Shown piece by piece: positions 8,505-19,512 of a stretch of DNA of 64,000 bases. The stretch is from contig OAPG01000022.1 in assembly GCA_900208305.1 (NCBI GenBank), forward strand, positions 1 to 64,000, in the 5' to 3' direction. The notes beneath the pieces were generated by a model. The model worked only from the letters and a program-made list of their open reading frames with translations. It was not told the DNA's origin and ran no database searches. The position numbers were made by a program, and so were the translations under genes. This DNA is from Melanopsichium pennsylvanicum. Lineage: Eukaryota > Basidiomycota > Ustilaginomycetes > Ustilaginales. Each line of letters opens with the position of its first letter. Within the stretch, counting starts at the first letter, position 1.

Positions 8505-11270
8505 ATGACTGGATTTGAGCTAATCGACAGCATACGACGCTCTTCCGTTGCTGACGAACCCCTTATCACTGATACAGTCAACAAATTCATCGATGCTTTT
8601 GCACCACTCTCTCACGCTCATACCCGGTCGAATGCTTCAGTTATAGCATCAACATCGCAAGTCAATGCTTCACTACTCTCCGCTGAACTCAAACAGGCCC
8701 AAAGCATCGCGTTGTTATCGCTTGCATCTCGCTCCTCCTCAGAAAATGCCGCTCCGACACTGTCCGTCAATGCCAAGCGTACGGATGAGAATCTTCCACA
8801 ACTCCTCATTCCAGTCATGCGGTCCAGGCTTGCAGATACAACACCATACAGCCTCCTCTCAGCCCTCAACTTCTTTTCAGCTATGTTCAGCGTGCTGCCA
8901 ACAGAAGCACATGATATTCTCATAGCTGATGGTATCATCGATCTTGTCCTCGAGGCTCCAGGTGCTTGCAATGCTCTCAACCGCAGCGCTAATCTCCAAA
9001 GCGACTCTACATCCCACTTCTTATCAGATCAGGATCTCGTCAGCTTGGCTGTAGCTGAGCTCTTTTCTTCAGCTGCCAATGCTACCGCTACTCGAAAGTA
9101 TCTCGCAGGACAACATGCTATTTTAGATTGGCTCGACATTGCCTGTGTCTCACGCAGCGCCAATTCCGATGTTGCTGGATTAAAGCATAAAGGCGATGCC
9201 ATAGCCATCGTTGCTGGCCTCGCGGACATCAAAATGCATTTTGCAACTGCTTCAGAGGCCGTTCAAGGTCTTACCGAGTCTGTTACCAATGCTACCAAGC
9301 CAACATCGCAGCAGGATCACATTCGCAAGATTCAAAAAGACAGGGCAGACCGCAAGCGCAAGGATGAGTCACTGTATCGCACCGTGCGAAATGAAGTCCT
9401 CGCTATTGTATCTCGAAGCTCAACGCAACAGAGCTCATCGTCGATACAACAAGTCGTCCTGGCAGAACACGTCCGAACACTTCAGCTCAGCTGTCTGGAA
9501 GTGCTTGCGTATCTCACAGTCCAGCCTTCGTTCAAGGAAATTATAGCCGCGGACCCAGAGCTCCTCAAATCTTTGTGCACAAATTTTGATACGGCAGCTG
9601 TCCAAGCCTCAGAGGATAAGCAGACCGTCGTTGTCGCCAGCCAGAGATACGATGGAGCACTCCAGCTCAGCCTTGCTACCATTCTTTCCAACATCACTGC
9701 CTATCCCCCATTACTCACTGCTGAGGAGAAAGAAGTCAAACGTCTCAGAAACTTTGCGAATGTACAAGGAGCTAAACAGGGCGAAGGTCAGACGGAGGAA
9801 GAAGAGGACCTTGAAACTGTGTCCAAGGTGGAACAGAGATGCACTGCCGTACTCGAAGCCAAAGGTGTGGAAGCGATTAGCAATATTCTGGTAAGCCGAC
9901 CTCTTCCTTCCTCGAGCGCAACTGCAACTCAAGCCACCTCGAGCTGGAAAGTCAATCCAAGCAAGAGTGTGCGCCGAGCGTGTGGTCAAGCTTTGCTGTC
10001 ACTGGTCACTAAGCAAGACCGTATGGCACGAGGCAAGGCTGTTCAGCAGGGCGCTCTGAAGGCGGTACTCGCTATTTCGGCCCCTATCTTGCATATGCTG
10101 TTGCCCAACCAGTCAGACGCATCAAAATCTCAGTTGAATGGCCTCTTTTCGCGATCAGGAGGGGGATCCACGGATGGCGTAAATTCTGAAGATCTTGCAC
10201 CGTTGCAAGCACTCGCCAAGCTGCTCATCTCGCTCAATCCGAGCATTCTGTTTCCCTCGCACGATGCTTTGCTGTCAGTGGCACCGGTCATGTGCAGTCT
10301 GCTTCTATGCCAGTCAGCACTTCGGCTGCACAAGTTCGAAGCGTTGCTCGCGCTCACCAACTTGGCTTCCCTGTCGCCAGAGGTCTGTTTGCGTATTGCG
10401 GCTTTCTCTCTTGAGTCTACCATTCCTGGAAAACAGGAGGGCACGAAAGATTTCAGCAGCACATCGGTTGTTGCACAAGCATGCGAGCAGTTGCTTATGG
10501 AGGACCACGCTATGGTGCGAAGAGCGTGGATCGAGCTCCTAGTAAACTTGTTGCAGATTCAAGAGGTTTTGGTTTACTTTACCACAACAGGCTCTGAGTC
10601 ATTTAGCAAAGCCGAGGCAGCGGGCAAAGACCAAGATCGTCTCACATTGCGCCTTCGAATGCTATTAGGGCTAACCGAGGTGGATGAATGGGCGTACAAT
10701 AATCTTGTGAGCGTCGACGACAAGAGCAGCAAAGCTTGTAAAGCTGACTCGGAGAGCGCCGCCAATGGTGAGCCGTCCTTTGCTACCAGAATGGCTTGCC
10801 TCGCTATCCTTACCATGGTGACCGAATCAAGCAACGTGATCAACGCGTTGCTAACGCTGGACAAGCTTTTCCCAATCCTGATGAGCAATCTCATACTCGA
10901 TCAATCCGAAGACAAGCAGAGGAACGAATGGGAACGAGCTGATCTGCAATCTGCTAATACCGATCCAAAGCGTAGCAATGGGAATAAGGAAGCACAAGTG
11001 CAGCTCAATGGTATCAACCTGAGTTTGCGCGCTTGCTACGTGCTAATCAATGTCTTGCATCATCTGCAGGGCTCTCCCAAAATCACTACTCAACGGAATG
11101 GTGGATTTGACAAGGACGTAGTGCAATCTACGCTACATGATATCATCACGCACCACGTTGTGCGGATGAGGAATGGGATGGATCCATCACATGTCGAAGA
11201 AGCTCGCAAAGGTCTGCTACAGCTCATGGCCAAATGCCTCAAAGTGGTGAGGGAAATTAAGATTGCATGA
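8505..11270 (+). CDS. UNC-45/Cro1/She4-like myosin chaperone
   Basis: A 921-residue all-helical protein, intronless, with an ATG at 8505. The C-terminal two thirds show armadillo-like repeats and the UCS-type pattern LAKLLISLNPSILF followed by KFEALLALTNLASLSPEVC, typical of UNC-45/Cro1/She4p. These proteins fold and stabilise myosin motor domains and act with Hsp90 and Hsp70 in actin-based processes such as endocytosis and cytokinesis. Animal UNC-45 carries N-terminal TPR repeats; as in fungi I see none here, and the N-terminus (residues 1-90) is helical and Ser-rich. A charged, Glu-rich insert lies near residues 415-450. The protein is longer than yeast She4 (789). The family call rests on the C-terminal motif and the ARM-like helices. 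Confidence 0.8.
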   Translation: MTGFELIDSIRRSSVADEPLITDTVNKFIDAFAPLSHAHTRSNASVIASTSQVNASLLSAELKQAQSIALLSLASRSSSENAAPTLSVNAKRTDENLPQLLIPVMRSRLADTTPYSLLSALNFFSAMFSVLPTEAHDILIADGIIDLVLEAPGACNALNRSANLQSDSTSHFLSDQDLVSLAVAELFSSAANATATRKYLAGQHAILDWLDIACVSRSANSDVAGLKHKGDAIAIVAGLADIKMHFATASEAVQGLTESVTNATKPTSQQDHIRKIQKDRADRKRKDESLYRTVRNEVLAIVSRSSTQQSSSSIQQVVLAEHVRTLQLSCLEVLAYLTVQPSFKEIIAADPELLKSLCTNFDTAAVQASEDKQTVVVASQRYDGALQLSLATILSNITAYPPLLTAEEKEVKRLRNFANVQGAKQGEGQTEEEEDLETVSKVEQRCTAVLEAKGVEAISNILVSRPLPSSSATATQATSSWKVNPSKSVRRACGQALLSLVTKQDRMARGKAVQQGALKAVLAISAPILHMLLPNQSDASKSQLNGLFSRSGGGSTDGVNSEDLAPLQALAKLLISLNPSILFPSHDALLSVAPVMCSLLLCQSALRLHKFEALLALTNLASLSPEVCLRIAAFSLESTIPGKQEGTKDFSSTSVVAQACEQLLMEDHAMVRRAWIELLVNLLQIQEVLVYFTTTGSESFSKAEAAGKDQDRLTLRLRMLLGLTEVDEWAYNNLVSVDDKSSKACKADSESAANGEPSFATRMACLAILTMVTESSNVINALLTLDKLFPILMSNLILDQSEDKQRNEWERADLQSANTDPKRSNGNKEAQVQLNGINLSLRACYVLINVLHHLQGSPKITTQRNGGFDKDVVQSTLHDIITHHVVRMRNGMDPSHVEEARKGLLQLMAKCLKVVREIKIA

Positions 11271-12529
11271 AGCATAAGCTGATAAGAGGATCAACATTGA
11301 TTACATAATGCTGGAGTAACAACCAAGCATTTCACTTTCTTCTGGCAATGCCTGAGCAAAATGAGAGCAGCCAGGATGGAATCTTGGTGTTGCCTTAGCT
11401 TGGGCATCAGCATGAGCATCAGAATGGTAAGAAAAGGACTTTATCAGAACTTGGTACTTATGTTGGACACTCTATTCATCTAGGAATGGATTTGACATGG
11501 TCTTGGTGATTTTTTATGACTTGATGTCACCATCTTGATCTGCTGACAACTCTTGACCACGGCAACCAGCCACTTGCAAAGCACCAGAGACTCTTGCCCA
11601 CACTCACACTTGCAGTACAATGCATGCAATCTTAGTTGTAGACTTTCAACTTTTCAGCAACCCCTCTTTTTAGTAGAACAATTTTGTTGCACATTGAGAT
11701 GACTTTGTGCCATCTCAATGGGTTTTCAAGCAGACATGCATAAACAAAGTCTTTGCAACAAAGAGACCATTGCATCACAATGTTGTCTAGGAGAAGTCAT
11801 CCAGACAAGAATTGTCTGCATCTTGATGACTTCTGTCAGGACCCTGCCATGGCACACCCAATGAAGGGAGGAGCCATTTGTCATGGGCCAATGTGCCTAA
11901 CTTGGGATTCTGTTTAGTATCCGATGATATCTGGGGTTTTATTGTTAGGGTTAGCATTACCAATGTACCTAACTTGGGGTTCCATTTAATATCCGATGGA
12001 ACCTGATTAAATCTGGGGTTTATTGTGTTCCAAAATGAAACCTGCTGGAAATGCGTTTTGTATCTGGTTCGTGTCAAGACCTGCTGGAACCATTCCAAGT
12101 TGGCTAGCCCCTGTGAACACTCTGTTCAGCGGTAGTGCAGCTTGTCTAGATGATTGTGTGACCTGCACTACACATGAGTGTCCTTAATGCACGCACCAGT
12201 TGATGTCTACAACGTCTCCTGCAAACTTGGGAGCTGTTGTTGCTGTCTGATAAGGCTACAGTGTGGGTTTTGTTGCCGTGGTTGAGGTTCCGCCTACAGT
12301 GGAGGTGCTGTAGTGTGAGTAGAGGTGCTGACAATTGTTGAGTGTGTTTGCTTTCTCCAATGAGGTGGACACAAACACTTTAATGCTGCAATACCTGGTT
12401 GGTGATTGCAGCTGAGACAAGAAGTAGATACTGAGAAAATTATAACATATAACTAAGGTAATGAATAATAGAGTGGATGAGCTCCGCTCCTCCACCATTG
12501 AAACAAATGCCCTCTTATATCTATCAAGC
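11271..12529. repeat. Gene-free AT-rich repeat region
   Basis: No gene is visible. Bases 11834-11880 are a fragment of the same repeat terminus found at 28127-28732 (CAGGACCCTGCCATGG, then ATGAAGGGAGGAGCCAT). Two diverged direct repeats of about 60-70 bp follow at 11888-11944 and 11960-12027 (core CCTAACTTGGG...ATCCGATG...ATCTGGGGTTT). The remainder looks like decayed repeat sequence. Confidence 0.6.
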
Positions 12530-12961
12530 TGTTAAGGCTGTAGGGTCTAGATACCGCGGGGCGGCTACAGCCAGGATAGGGTCTACAGGTACGGAGAGGT
12601 TGTAGGCGTGGGCGACACAGGCGGTCGGGGGTCAGAGCACACTACTGCGTTGCTATAGAGCTAACTAAGTAATACATGCGACAAGGTCCGGAGGCAACCT
12701 CATGTCAGGCGGGGGCGGGGTGGTAAGGTCCAAGAGCTATCGGCCACCTCCCACCGCGGCGTTACAATGTTAGATTGCCAACAGTTGTATTCTGCGTACG
12801 GAGGGGCCAGCCGCGGTTGGGCGGTAGGAGGATCGTGTTAGGCCAACTGCTCCGCTGCGAGGGGTCCGGAGAGGGTTGGTTGGGGCCCGATCACGACGAT
12901 TGCTCAATCAGGAGGGGGGCCAAGCGCCCCCTCTTTGGACTCCGGTTGGTAGGCACTAACA
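12530..12961. mobile_element. Solo LTR of the telomeric gypsy family
   Basis: A 432-bp copy of the 2464-2894 LTR in the same orientation, with TGTTA...TAACA ends. It is flanked by the 5-bp target duplication CAAGC at 12525-12529 and 12962-12966, which proves genuine integration followed by LTR-LTR recombination. Most differences from the other copy are transitions at CpG positions. Confidence 0.95.
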
Positions 12962-13963
12962 CAAGCCCTGCTTGAAGTTCTTATCAGGATCCCTCTTATC
13001 AGGGCCCCGTGCCTATCAGTGCTGGCTACCGGAGCCAGTAGCTGCTTATCACCTGACCCCAAATCCTACCAAGCCGGTTATCTGGACGCTCTGTACCTGC
13101 TGGAGATCCTTCCAGCCCTTGTAGCGGCTGTCTACAGCCTCTGGTTCCCGTTCACGGCTTCTGGCAAGTGTCCAACCAAAATTGGCTGGAAACCCACCTT
13201 TCACCGGGACTCAATACAAAACCCGATAAAACCAAGGGTTTCATCTGGACTCATTCTGAGTCCTTGTAACAGCAGCCTGTTACGTATCAAAGCTTTCTTG
13301 ACAGTCAATGCAGGCCCTTGCTGGCTTCTCACCTCAAGGCGGTGATTACTGGCTTGCAACAGACACTCCCTACCAAGCCTCTCAATGCTGTGTTCCCACT
13401 TGCACTATTGCGCCTTAAGGAGGGGCTTGAAAGGGTGGTCCCACATGCGCAGGAGGGCAATATGGCCGCTGTAAGCTTCCTCCATCCTGTGATGGATGAT
13501 CCAGCTGCAAAAAAGTGGTTTTTTGAACCAAAACCTGCTTGTGGAGAATTTGACTTTTACTCACGGCCAGTTGCATTATCCCAAAACCTCCCTATTTGAA
13601 CTAGATGCAAAAATTGAAATGCTGAAAAAGTTGTAGGGATTGCTGTTGTTGACTATTGTATTGCTAATGGTGTTCTATGTACATGAGTATTGGCTTTGCT
13701 TGATCTAACAACTGAGCTAGCCAGGAGTCCTGAGCTAGCTGGAAGTCTTAGCTCCAAGCTACCAAGTCTCATTGGTCAGTCTAAGAACTATGCGTCAGTC
13801 AGGCTGGTAGTGGTTGGTTCTGTTAGGTCTTTGTCATGTAATGTTGAATTTTCATTGCATCGCTTCAACTGAAAATTGCTGAAAATTGTTACTGGAAGAG
13901 CTCTCAACCATTAGCACAGGGTCCGCAATTGGTTGCCCTTTTCAGATGTTGTGCTAACAATTA
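12962..13963. repeat. Decayed repeat sequence between the solo LTR and the Tc1-like element
   Basis: This holds the second copy of the 83-bp repeat (13189-13271). Short open frames at 13019-13345 and 13318-13599 show no family I recognise, and stop codons soon interrupt them. They may be remnants of an unidentified transposon. Confidence 0.45.
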
Positions 13964-15590
13964 CAGTGTGCGCATAAATTGTCCCCCAAAAATCACTGTC
14001 ACCACACATCAATCCATTGCTCAACAACCATGTATAATAGCATACAAGTATCTTATGCCAATCAAAAGCTCTTTTCTTGCTCTACAAGATGGTGTGGTCA
14101 AATGTTGTAATGAGCAAATTTTGTGCAGGTAAAAAAAAGCGAAAATAATTTTTTCTCTGGGACAGTAAATGGAACATGTCCTTGCAGAGACCCCACACTT
14201 CATTACGGCTCTTGTGGGCTTCCAATTGAGCTGAAACTTTGCAAGCTGGTCAATCTATGCGTAGGTGGATGACATGGAAAGTTTCAGCTTTTTTCATTAA
14301 GGTTGAGCAGTGTGGTTGCAATTCTGAGCCACTACCACCAAATATGCCATACCATGACCAAAACTAGTCCAGAGAAGCGCTGCACAGTGCTTCATCACCT
14401 TCAAGATGGGCAGACAATCCGCTCAGTAGCTAGACTTATTGGTCTTAGCAAGTCTACTGTGCAGCGCATAAGCAAAAGCGCACCTGTACACATCCCAAAG
14501 TTAAAAAGGGGTCAGCTGAAAAAATTACAGCCCCATCAGCTTTGCTTCCTGGACCCGTAATTTGAACTCAATTGCAACAAAAGCGTTAAGGGAGCCTGCC
14601 AAGCATTGAAGGAAACCTTTGACATCAATGCTTGCCCAACAACAGTAAGGAAGGTGTTCCAGTTCATTCAGTTTAACCACAACCTTTTCTCAAGAAGCAA
14701 CAACTCAAAGATTGTATGAAGTTTGCTCTCAAGCACAAGAATTGGACAGTAGAAGACTGGAAGTGGGTTATCTGGTCTGATGAGACCAAGATCAACTTCA
14801 CTGGGCCTGATGGGGGGAAGCAATGCTGGGTAAAGGATGCTGGTTTCAGCAGCAAACTTGTCAAGCCTACTGTCAAGTTTGGCGGCGGCTGTATCATGAT
14901 ATGGGGCTGTATGACATGGGAAGGCATTGGTACAATGTGTATGGTGATTGGAAGGATGGATTCAAGCCAGTACATTGAGATGCTGGATGAGAAACTAACC
15001 AAGACAATGTTGGAAATGTGCAATGGGTATAGTCTTACAAATCTCATCTTGTAACAGGATGGCAACCCCAAACACCGGTGCAAGAAGACAATAAAGTGGC
15101 TCAAGGACAAGAATGTTGATATCATGGAATGGCCAGCACAGTCTCCTGACCTTAACCCCATTGAACATGTGTGGGGAGAGCTGCAAAAGTGACTTGGCAA
15201 GTATAATACTATTGCAAAGTCAGAAACCAAAATGCCCAAGAGAGTTGAAGCTTAATGGGCTTGTATTGCTCCAGGAACATGTCAAACACTAATTGAAAGC
15301 ATGCCCAGGCACATACAAGCTGTGTTGAAGGCAAAGGGGGGTAATACAAAGTATTGAAGTGCTGCAAAAAGGCACTGTGAAAAGTGCCCCAGCAAAAAAA
15401 AATAAAAAATTACAAGCAATTTTCACATTCTATCACTCATACTTTATCATTTTCTAAAAGTATGGCTTGATAGATCTTGTCAAGAGGTCTCCAACAATAT
15501 ATATTGATCATGTGTTTGGTATTGTGTTCATTGAGCAATGGATCGATGTGTGGTGACAGTGATTTTTCGGGGACTGTTTACGGCGCACCG
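13964..15590 (+). mobile_element. Tc1/mariner-type DNA transposon, inactive
   Basis: A 1627-bp element bounded by TA dinucleotides (13962-13963 and 15591-15592), the target-site signature of this superfamily. Imperfect terminal inverted repeats of about 60-65 bp span 13964-14027 and 15531-15590; they share AAAAATCACTGTCACCACAC and a CCATTGCTCAA segment. The outer ends read CAGTGTGCGC and, inverted, CGGTGCGCCG. The transposase between them is broken. Confidence 0.85.
14303..15358 (+). pseudogene. Tc1/mariner transposase remnant (DDE type)
   Basis: An N-terminal helix-turn-helix segment (QTIRSVARLIGLSKSTVQRI) is readable at about 14354-14560. The frame is broken between 14557 and 14700. The catalytic part resumes near 14690 with WSDETKINF (first Asp), then QDGNPKH (second Asp, near 15058) and [18 protein letters not shown] (terminal Glu, near 15130-15180). 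The spacing to the last acid fits DD34E. In-frame stops replace likely Gln and Arg codons: TAA directly before QDG and TGA after GELQK, both explained by C-to-T changes. It is not translatable as one protein. Confidence 0.85.
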
Positions 15591-15592
15591 TA

Positions 15593-16538
15593 GCTATTCA
15601 CCCATGTGGTAATCTAGAGCACACACAACGTGCATGAGATATGCACGGTCTTTGATTCACTGCTTAAACGAGCTCAAAAGGAACCAGACGATGGCAGACC
15701 AAAAGCTGTCTACCGATTGACATTACTAGTCAGTTTAAGTTACGATTGCTTTTAGTCACTCTCGACCTCGACCTCGACCTCGACCGCAACACTCTATCAT
15801 CAGTCTTCATTATTATCCCATAACCCACCACATTCGAGACCTTAAAGTGTTCCACTCATTCAACCACCTCGCAGTGTCTCGCAAGAAGTTTCCTTTCCCA
15901 CCGTCCAATCTGACGCGCGCCAGTTTCAACATTCTGACAGTCTCGACAGAACTTTCATTTCGTCGATCGGCACCAGTCACCATCTCCTTACTCAGTTTCG
16001 GTCACACCTCGGTTGCATTCAATCAACACATCTCATCGACCACACACCTTGTCTGCTTTGTTTTGCTAGCAATCGGGGGTCAACGCTCAGCCCAATTCTC
16101 GTGCGATCACTCGACATTACGCCCTCTAGCACACAACAAGCAGTACAGTATCTTCAAGGTGTGGTGACCACCAATCTTCCGACGTCCCCCTAGCACGCGC
16201 ATCGCCTGATATCTGCCTGGCATCAGCTCGAGCCTCCGCACAACCCGTTACTGCCATCCTCAAAAGCGGCACTTAATCGTGTCATCACTCATTCACATGC
16301 TGCATCACACCTGACAATCATACCTCTGCCCGCACCGTTCATCTCGAGGCACTAGTCGTTCAATCTACCCCAAAGGGGCTTAAAGCTACCCAAAAGGCTG
16401 GCGTGTTGACGAGTCACGGCCGCCGCGGCCCTATCCACATGTCCATGTGGTTTCATCTCAGCCCAGCTTCGCTCGTAGACCAGCGTGGATCCGACTATCC
16501 AACTCTCTTCCTCTTACCCAACTCTGCACTTCTATCAA
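15593..16538. other. Upstream region of the 7-TM gene
   Basis: No gene is supported. It contains a short tandem hexamer, (CTCGAC)n, at about 15764-15785. The T/C-rich stretch from 15840 to 16480 probably serves as promoter and 5' leader for the downstream gene; a small open frame at 15847-16167 shows no recognised domain. Confidence 0.5.
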
Positions 16539-19352
16539 ATGTCGCCTCCTATGTCACCGTGTCAGCACTCACCTCAATCAACAACACCATCCCTCAGATT
16601 TATGTCGTCAATCCAATCAGAGACAATGTCTAGAGACAATGTCTTTCGCCATGTCAACACCGAAAGCGCGCATGCTGCCATCATTGGGCTCATCTACTAC
16701 TCTACGTGGATGGGCGCTCTTGGTTGGGATATCGTTTCCACAATTCCATTCGACGTTCGCGTCATACAAGAAACTTCATGGTCCAGCAGCTTCTCCAGCA
16801 TCTACTCTATAGCATATCTTCTTTCACGCTACGTCAGCCTCTCGTGGCTCATCACCGTCGTCACCAATAGCGTCATAATGACCGACACATGCGGCGCCTG
16901 GATGAAAAGCAGCATCGCGTTGTTTAGCATCGCCATCAGCGCTACCATGCTCGTCTTCTGCCTAAGAACCTGCTCCATCTGGCACATGAAGCAAAACGTC
17001 GTGTCTCTCGTAGTCTCCACTTGGCTCTTGGTCGTTGCGTTCGCCGTGCTTCTGCCAGTCATGAGCTACGGCGCCCAACTCCCCACCTCCAACTTTTGCG
17101 CCTGGCATTTCAACGGCCTCTATGTCGTGGGTGTTTTTGGTGCACTTCTGTTGTTCGAACTGCTCTGCCTTATCCTCACCGTATGTAAACTTAACAAAGA
17201 CGGCTGGCGCGGGCTCACACATGGCCTCTTTACTTCGAGCAGGCACAATCTCGATGCAGAGGATGTGAAGACTATGCTAGTTCAAAAGACTACCGCCTTT
17301 TTCATCATCCAGTTCCTCTTCCTCATCTCGGCTTTGTTGGTCTACGTCTTGACCGATACGTACGCCTACCGCATGATGAACATTGTTGCTAGCGTAGCAG
17401 TTGCAAGCTCCATGGCTGGTCGCATCTTCAGGAGAGCATGGCGACAGACGCGCGAATTGGCGCCGCACAACATCAATCGGCCGCCTTCCTACTTCCCAGC
17501 ATGGGCCGAAGAACACCACGATGCACCTTTCCACCGACGCGATGATACATCAAGCTGCAGTCCTAGCATCCAGGCAGGCGACGGCGGTCGTGCAGAAGGA
17601 GTTGCGCCGAAGCCATCACGTGGCGGTCCAAGAGACAAGCACGACTCGTTGGATTTCTACGTCGAGGGCGAGTTTGGGCCCAAGCTCAAGTCGCGCTCCA
17701 TGTCGAGCCCCTCTTTGCCTTCGCTACCGAGAACGCCAGTCACGTCGGGCGCGGCACAGCAGATGCGCGAGATGGAAGCAGGTCAGGCGCGCGTCAACCA
17801 CAATGGGGACACTGTCAGTATCACGCCAAGCACCATGGTTATTGCCCGCAAGAATCTTGTCGTCCCGACGCCAGCAGCACACATCCATAGCTCCGACCAT
17901 TCTGCTCCAGCAAACTCGGGCCATTTGAGTTCACCGGCCTTGTCCCGACTACACACTTGTGATCATGATGTTACGCACCGTTCCCGCTCAATCGTCGAGA
18001 TGTTTTCGCTTCGACGCGGCACTCATATGTCTGCACCCAACATGCAGGGCCGCCTCAGCACGGCCGATTCACAAGCGCTCTCAGTCAACGGCTCACTGAT
18101 CTTCTCCGACAGCCTCGATCACGATGCGGCAAATCACCATTCCAACGGTGAGGCCGACCACCTGGATCACAGTATGTCCGCCCGTTTGGAATTGGCTGAC
18201 CTCAATACCGATCGCGTGGGCAGAGACGAAGATAAGGATTCTGATAATCAACAAGGATTCATCATGGAAGAGAAACGTCGCATCTTTATCACTTCACCAC
18301 CTCTGACCGCTGCAGTCAGGATTAACAACAAAGAGGTTTACGACTTTGACAGCGTCAAGGCTGCAGCTCGATTTGGTGGAAGATACGGCCAAATGCGAAA
18401 CGCTTTTGGTCGCCCGGCAACGGCATCCTCCTTATCCATTGCCCCTGGATCGACTTCTTCAGGTCGAGGCGCAATGACTGAAGACTCTCGGAGATGCCAT
18501 ACCGGTGGTAGTATCGCACAGCCCGGAGCGACGCCATGCGCCTTTCTTCGGAAACATCCGACCTTGCAAGAGCAGAGCACGCCGCGTCCGAAGACGGCGC
18601 CGAGCTGGTCATCACCATCAATCTCTCCATTTGAATCGACAGCCTCACAGGCGATCGACATGCCCCGGAAGCTTGACATGAACAGCAGACATTCGGGATC
18701 TACGCAGGCTGCTGCCTCCGTTGCCTTCACGGCATCTGCATCGAAATCCGCAACCGAAGACGATATTTTACTGGCATTCCTCAATACCGTTGAGCGGGAT
18801 TCGCGAGATCGGATCTGTTCAAATGCAATTGACTCACAAGCGTCCGTATCAATCTCGCAGATGACTGGGATAGAAGATGAACGGCCACGCACAACCCGAG
18901 GCAACACGGACTCATCTGGCCGCGACTCGGACGAAGCCAGAAACAACGACCTCAACACCATTCTCGTACACGGATCCGATAAGCGAGGTCGACGCGCATC
19001 CTCGGCTGCTCGACCTCAGTCTGCTAAGAGAGCCACCGATGCAAGCGCTTCGTCTTCTGCCAGCCCCAGAAGGCGAGTTGGCACGAGCAAAAGCAATCGC
19101 AGTGATGGAGGCAGCAACAGCGGCACGCGACCGTCAACAGCTGTGGGAGACGTTGTGAAGCCATTTGGCCTTGGCGTGCTTGGCCTTTCATCACGTAGAG
19201 GATCTCGAGCGCGGTCGCTGCGCGAGCAGCCATCGTCCTCAATCAGCGATGATGAGGAAGGTGAGGCGGAAGCGGAACTTGGAATGGTGATCCAAAGGCA
19301 GTACGCTAAGCTGGCGGCTCAGGCACAGATGCCCCTTGATCCACCCTGCTAA
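16539..19352 (+). CDS. Seven-transmembrane fungal protein with a long disordered cytoplasmic tail
   Basis: A 937-residue protein from the first ATG (16539); in-frame ATGs at 16602 and 16626 are alternatives. Seven hydrophobic segments fall at about residues 46-72, 83-112, 124-142, 153-175, 191-216, 250-272 and 280-297. About 630 residues of Ser/Arg/Asp-rich low-complexity sequence follow, including PRTPVTSG-like and RRRVGTSKS-like phospho-site-rich stretches. The membrane part resembles the uncharacterised fungal 7-TM families (DUF6533-like) often seen in basidiomycetes. The topology is receptor-like, but no ligand or G-protein coupling can be read from the sequence. The function is unknown. 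Confidence 0.7.
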   Translation: MSPPMSPCQHSPQSTTPSLRFMSSIQSETMSRDNVFRHVNTESAHAAIIGLIYYSTWMGALGWDIVSTIPFDVRVIQETSWSSSFSSIYSIAYLLSRYVSLSWLITVVTNSVIMTDTCGAWMKSSIALFSIAISATMLVFCLRTCSIWHMKQNVVSLVVSTWLLVVAFAVLLPVMSYGAQLPTSNFCAWHFNGLYVVGVFGALLLFELLCLILTVCKLNKDGWRGLTHGLFTSSRHNLDAEDVKTMLVQKTTAFFIIQFLFLISALLVYVLTDTYAYRMMNIVASVAVASSMAGRIFRRAWRQTRELAPHNINRPPSYFPAWAEEHHDAPFHRRDDTSSCSPSIQAGDGGRAEGVAPKPSRGGPRDKHDSLDFYVEGEFGPKLKSRSMSSPSLPSLPRTPVTSGAAQQMREMEAGQARVNHNGDTVSITPSTMVIARKNLVVPTPAAHIHSSDHSAPANSGHLSSPALSRLHTCDHDVTHRSRSIVEMFSLRRGTHMSAPNMQGRLSTADSQALSVNGSLIFSDSLDHDAANHHSNGEADHLDHSMSARLELADLNTDRVGRDEDKDSDNQQGFIMEEKRRIFITSPPLTAAVRINNKEVYDFDSVKAAARFGGRYGQMRNAFGRPATASSLSIAPGSTSSGRGAMTEDSRRCHTGGSIAQPGATPCAFLRKHPTLQEQSTPRPKTAPSWSSPSISPFESTASQAIDMPRKLDMNSRHSGSTQAAASVAFTASASKSATEDDILLAFLNTVERDSRDRICSNAIDSQASVSISQMTGIEDERPRTTRGNTDSSGRDSDEARNNDLNTILVHGSDKRGRRASSAARPQSAKRATDASASSSASPRRRVGTSKSNRSDGGSNSGTRPSTAVGDVVKPFGLGVLGLSSRRGSRARSLREQPSSSISDDEEGEAEAELGMVIQRQYAKLAAQAQMPLDPPC

Positions 19353-19512
19353 ATGCAGCAATCACACGCACCTCGCACTCACACACACAACTCTCCTATT
19401 TGCACACACATTCTTTTGGTTCTTCGAGCATCCTATACACGTTCCCTCTTTTAGCGTTTGCGTGTTGTCTTCTTGGGCCTCGGATACTGTGATTCTTTCG
19501 TATCGTCTTGTA

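Noticed and set aside
11945..11954. Interstitial telomere-like motif TTAGGGTTAG
   Set aside because: It has fewer than two full units; similar short matches near 60053 and 62038 show it is within chance.
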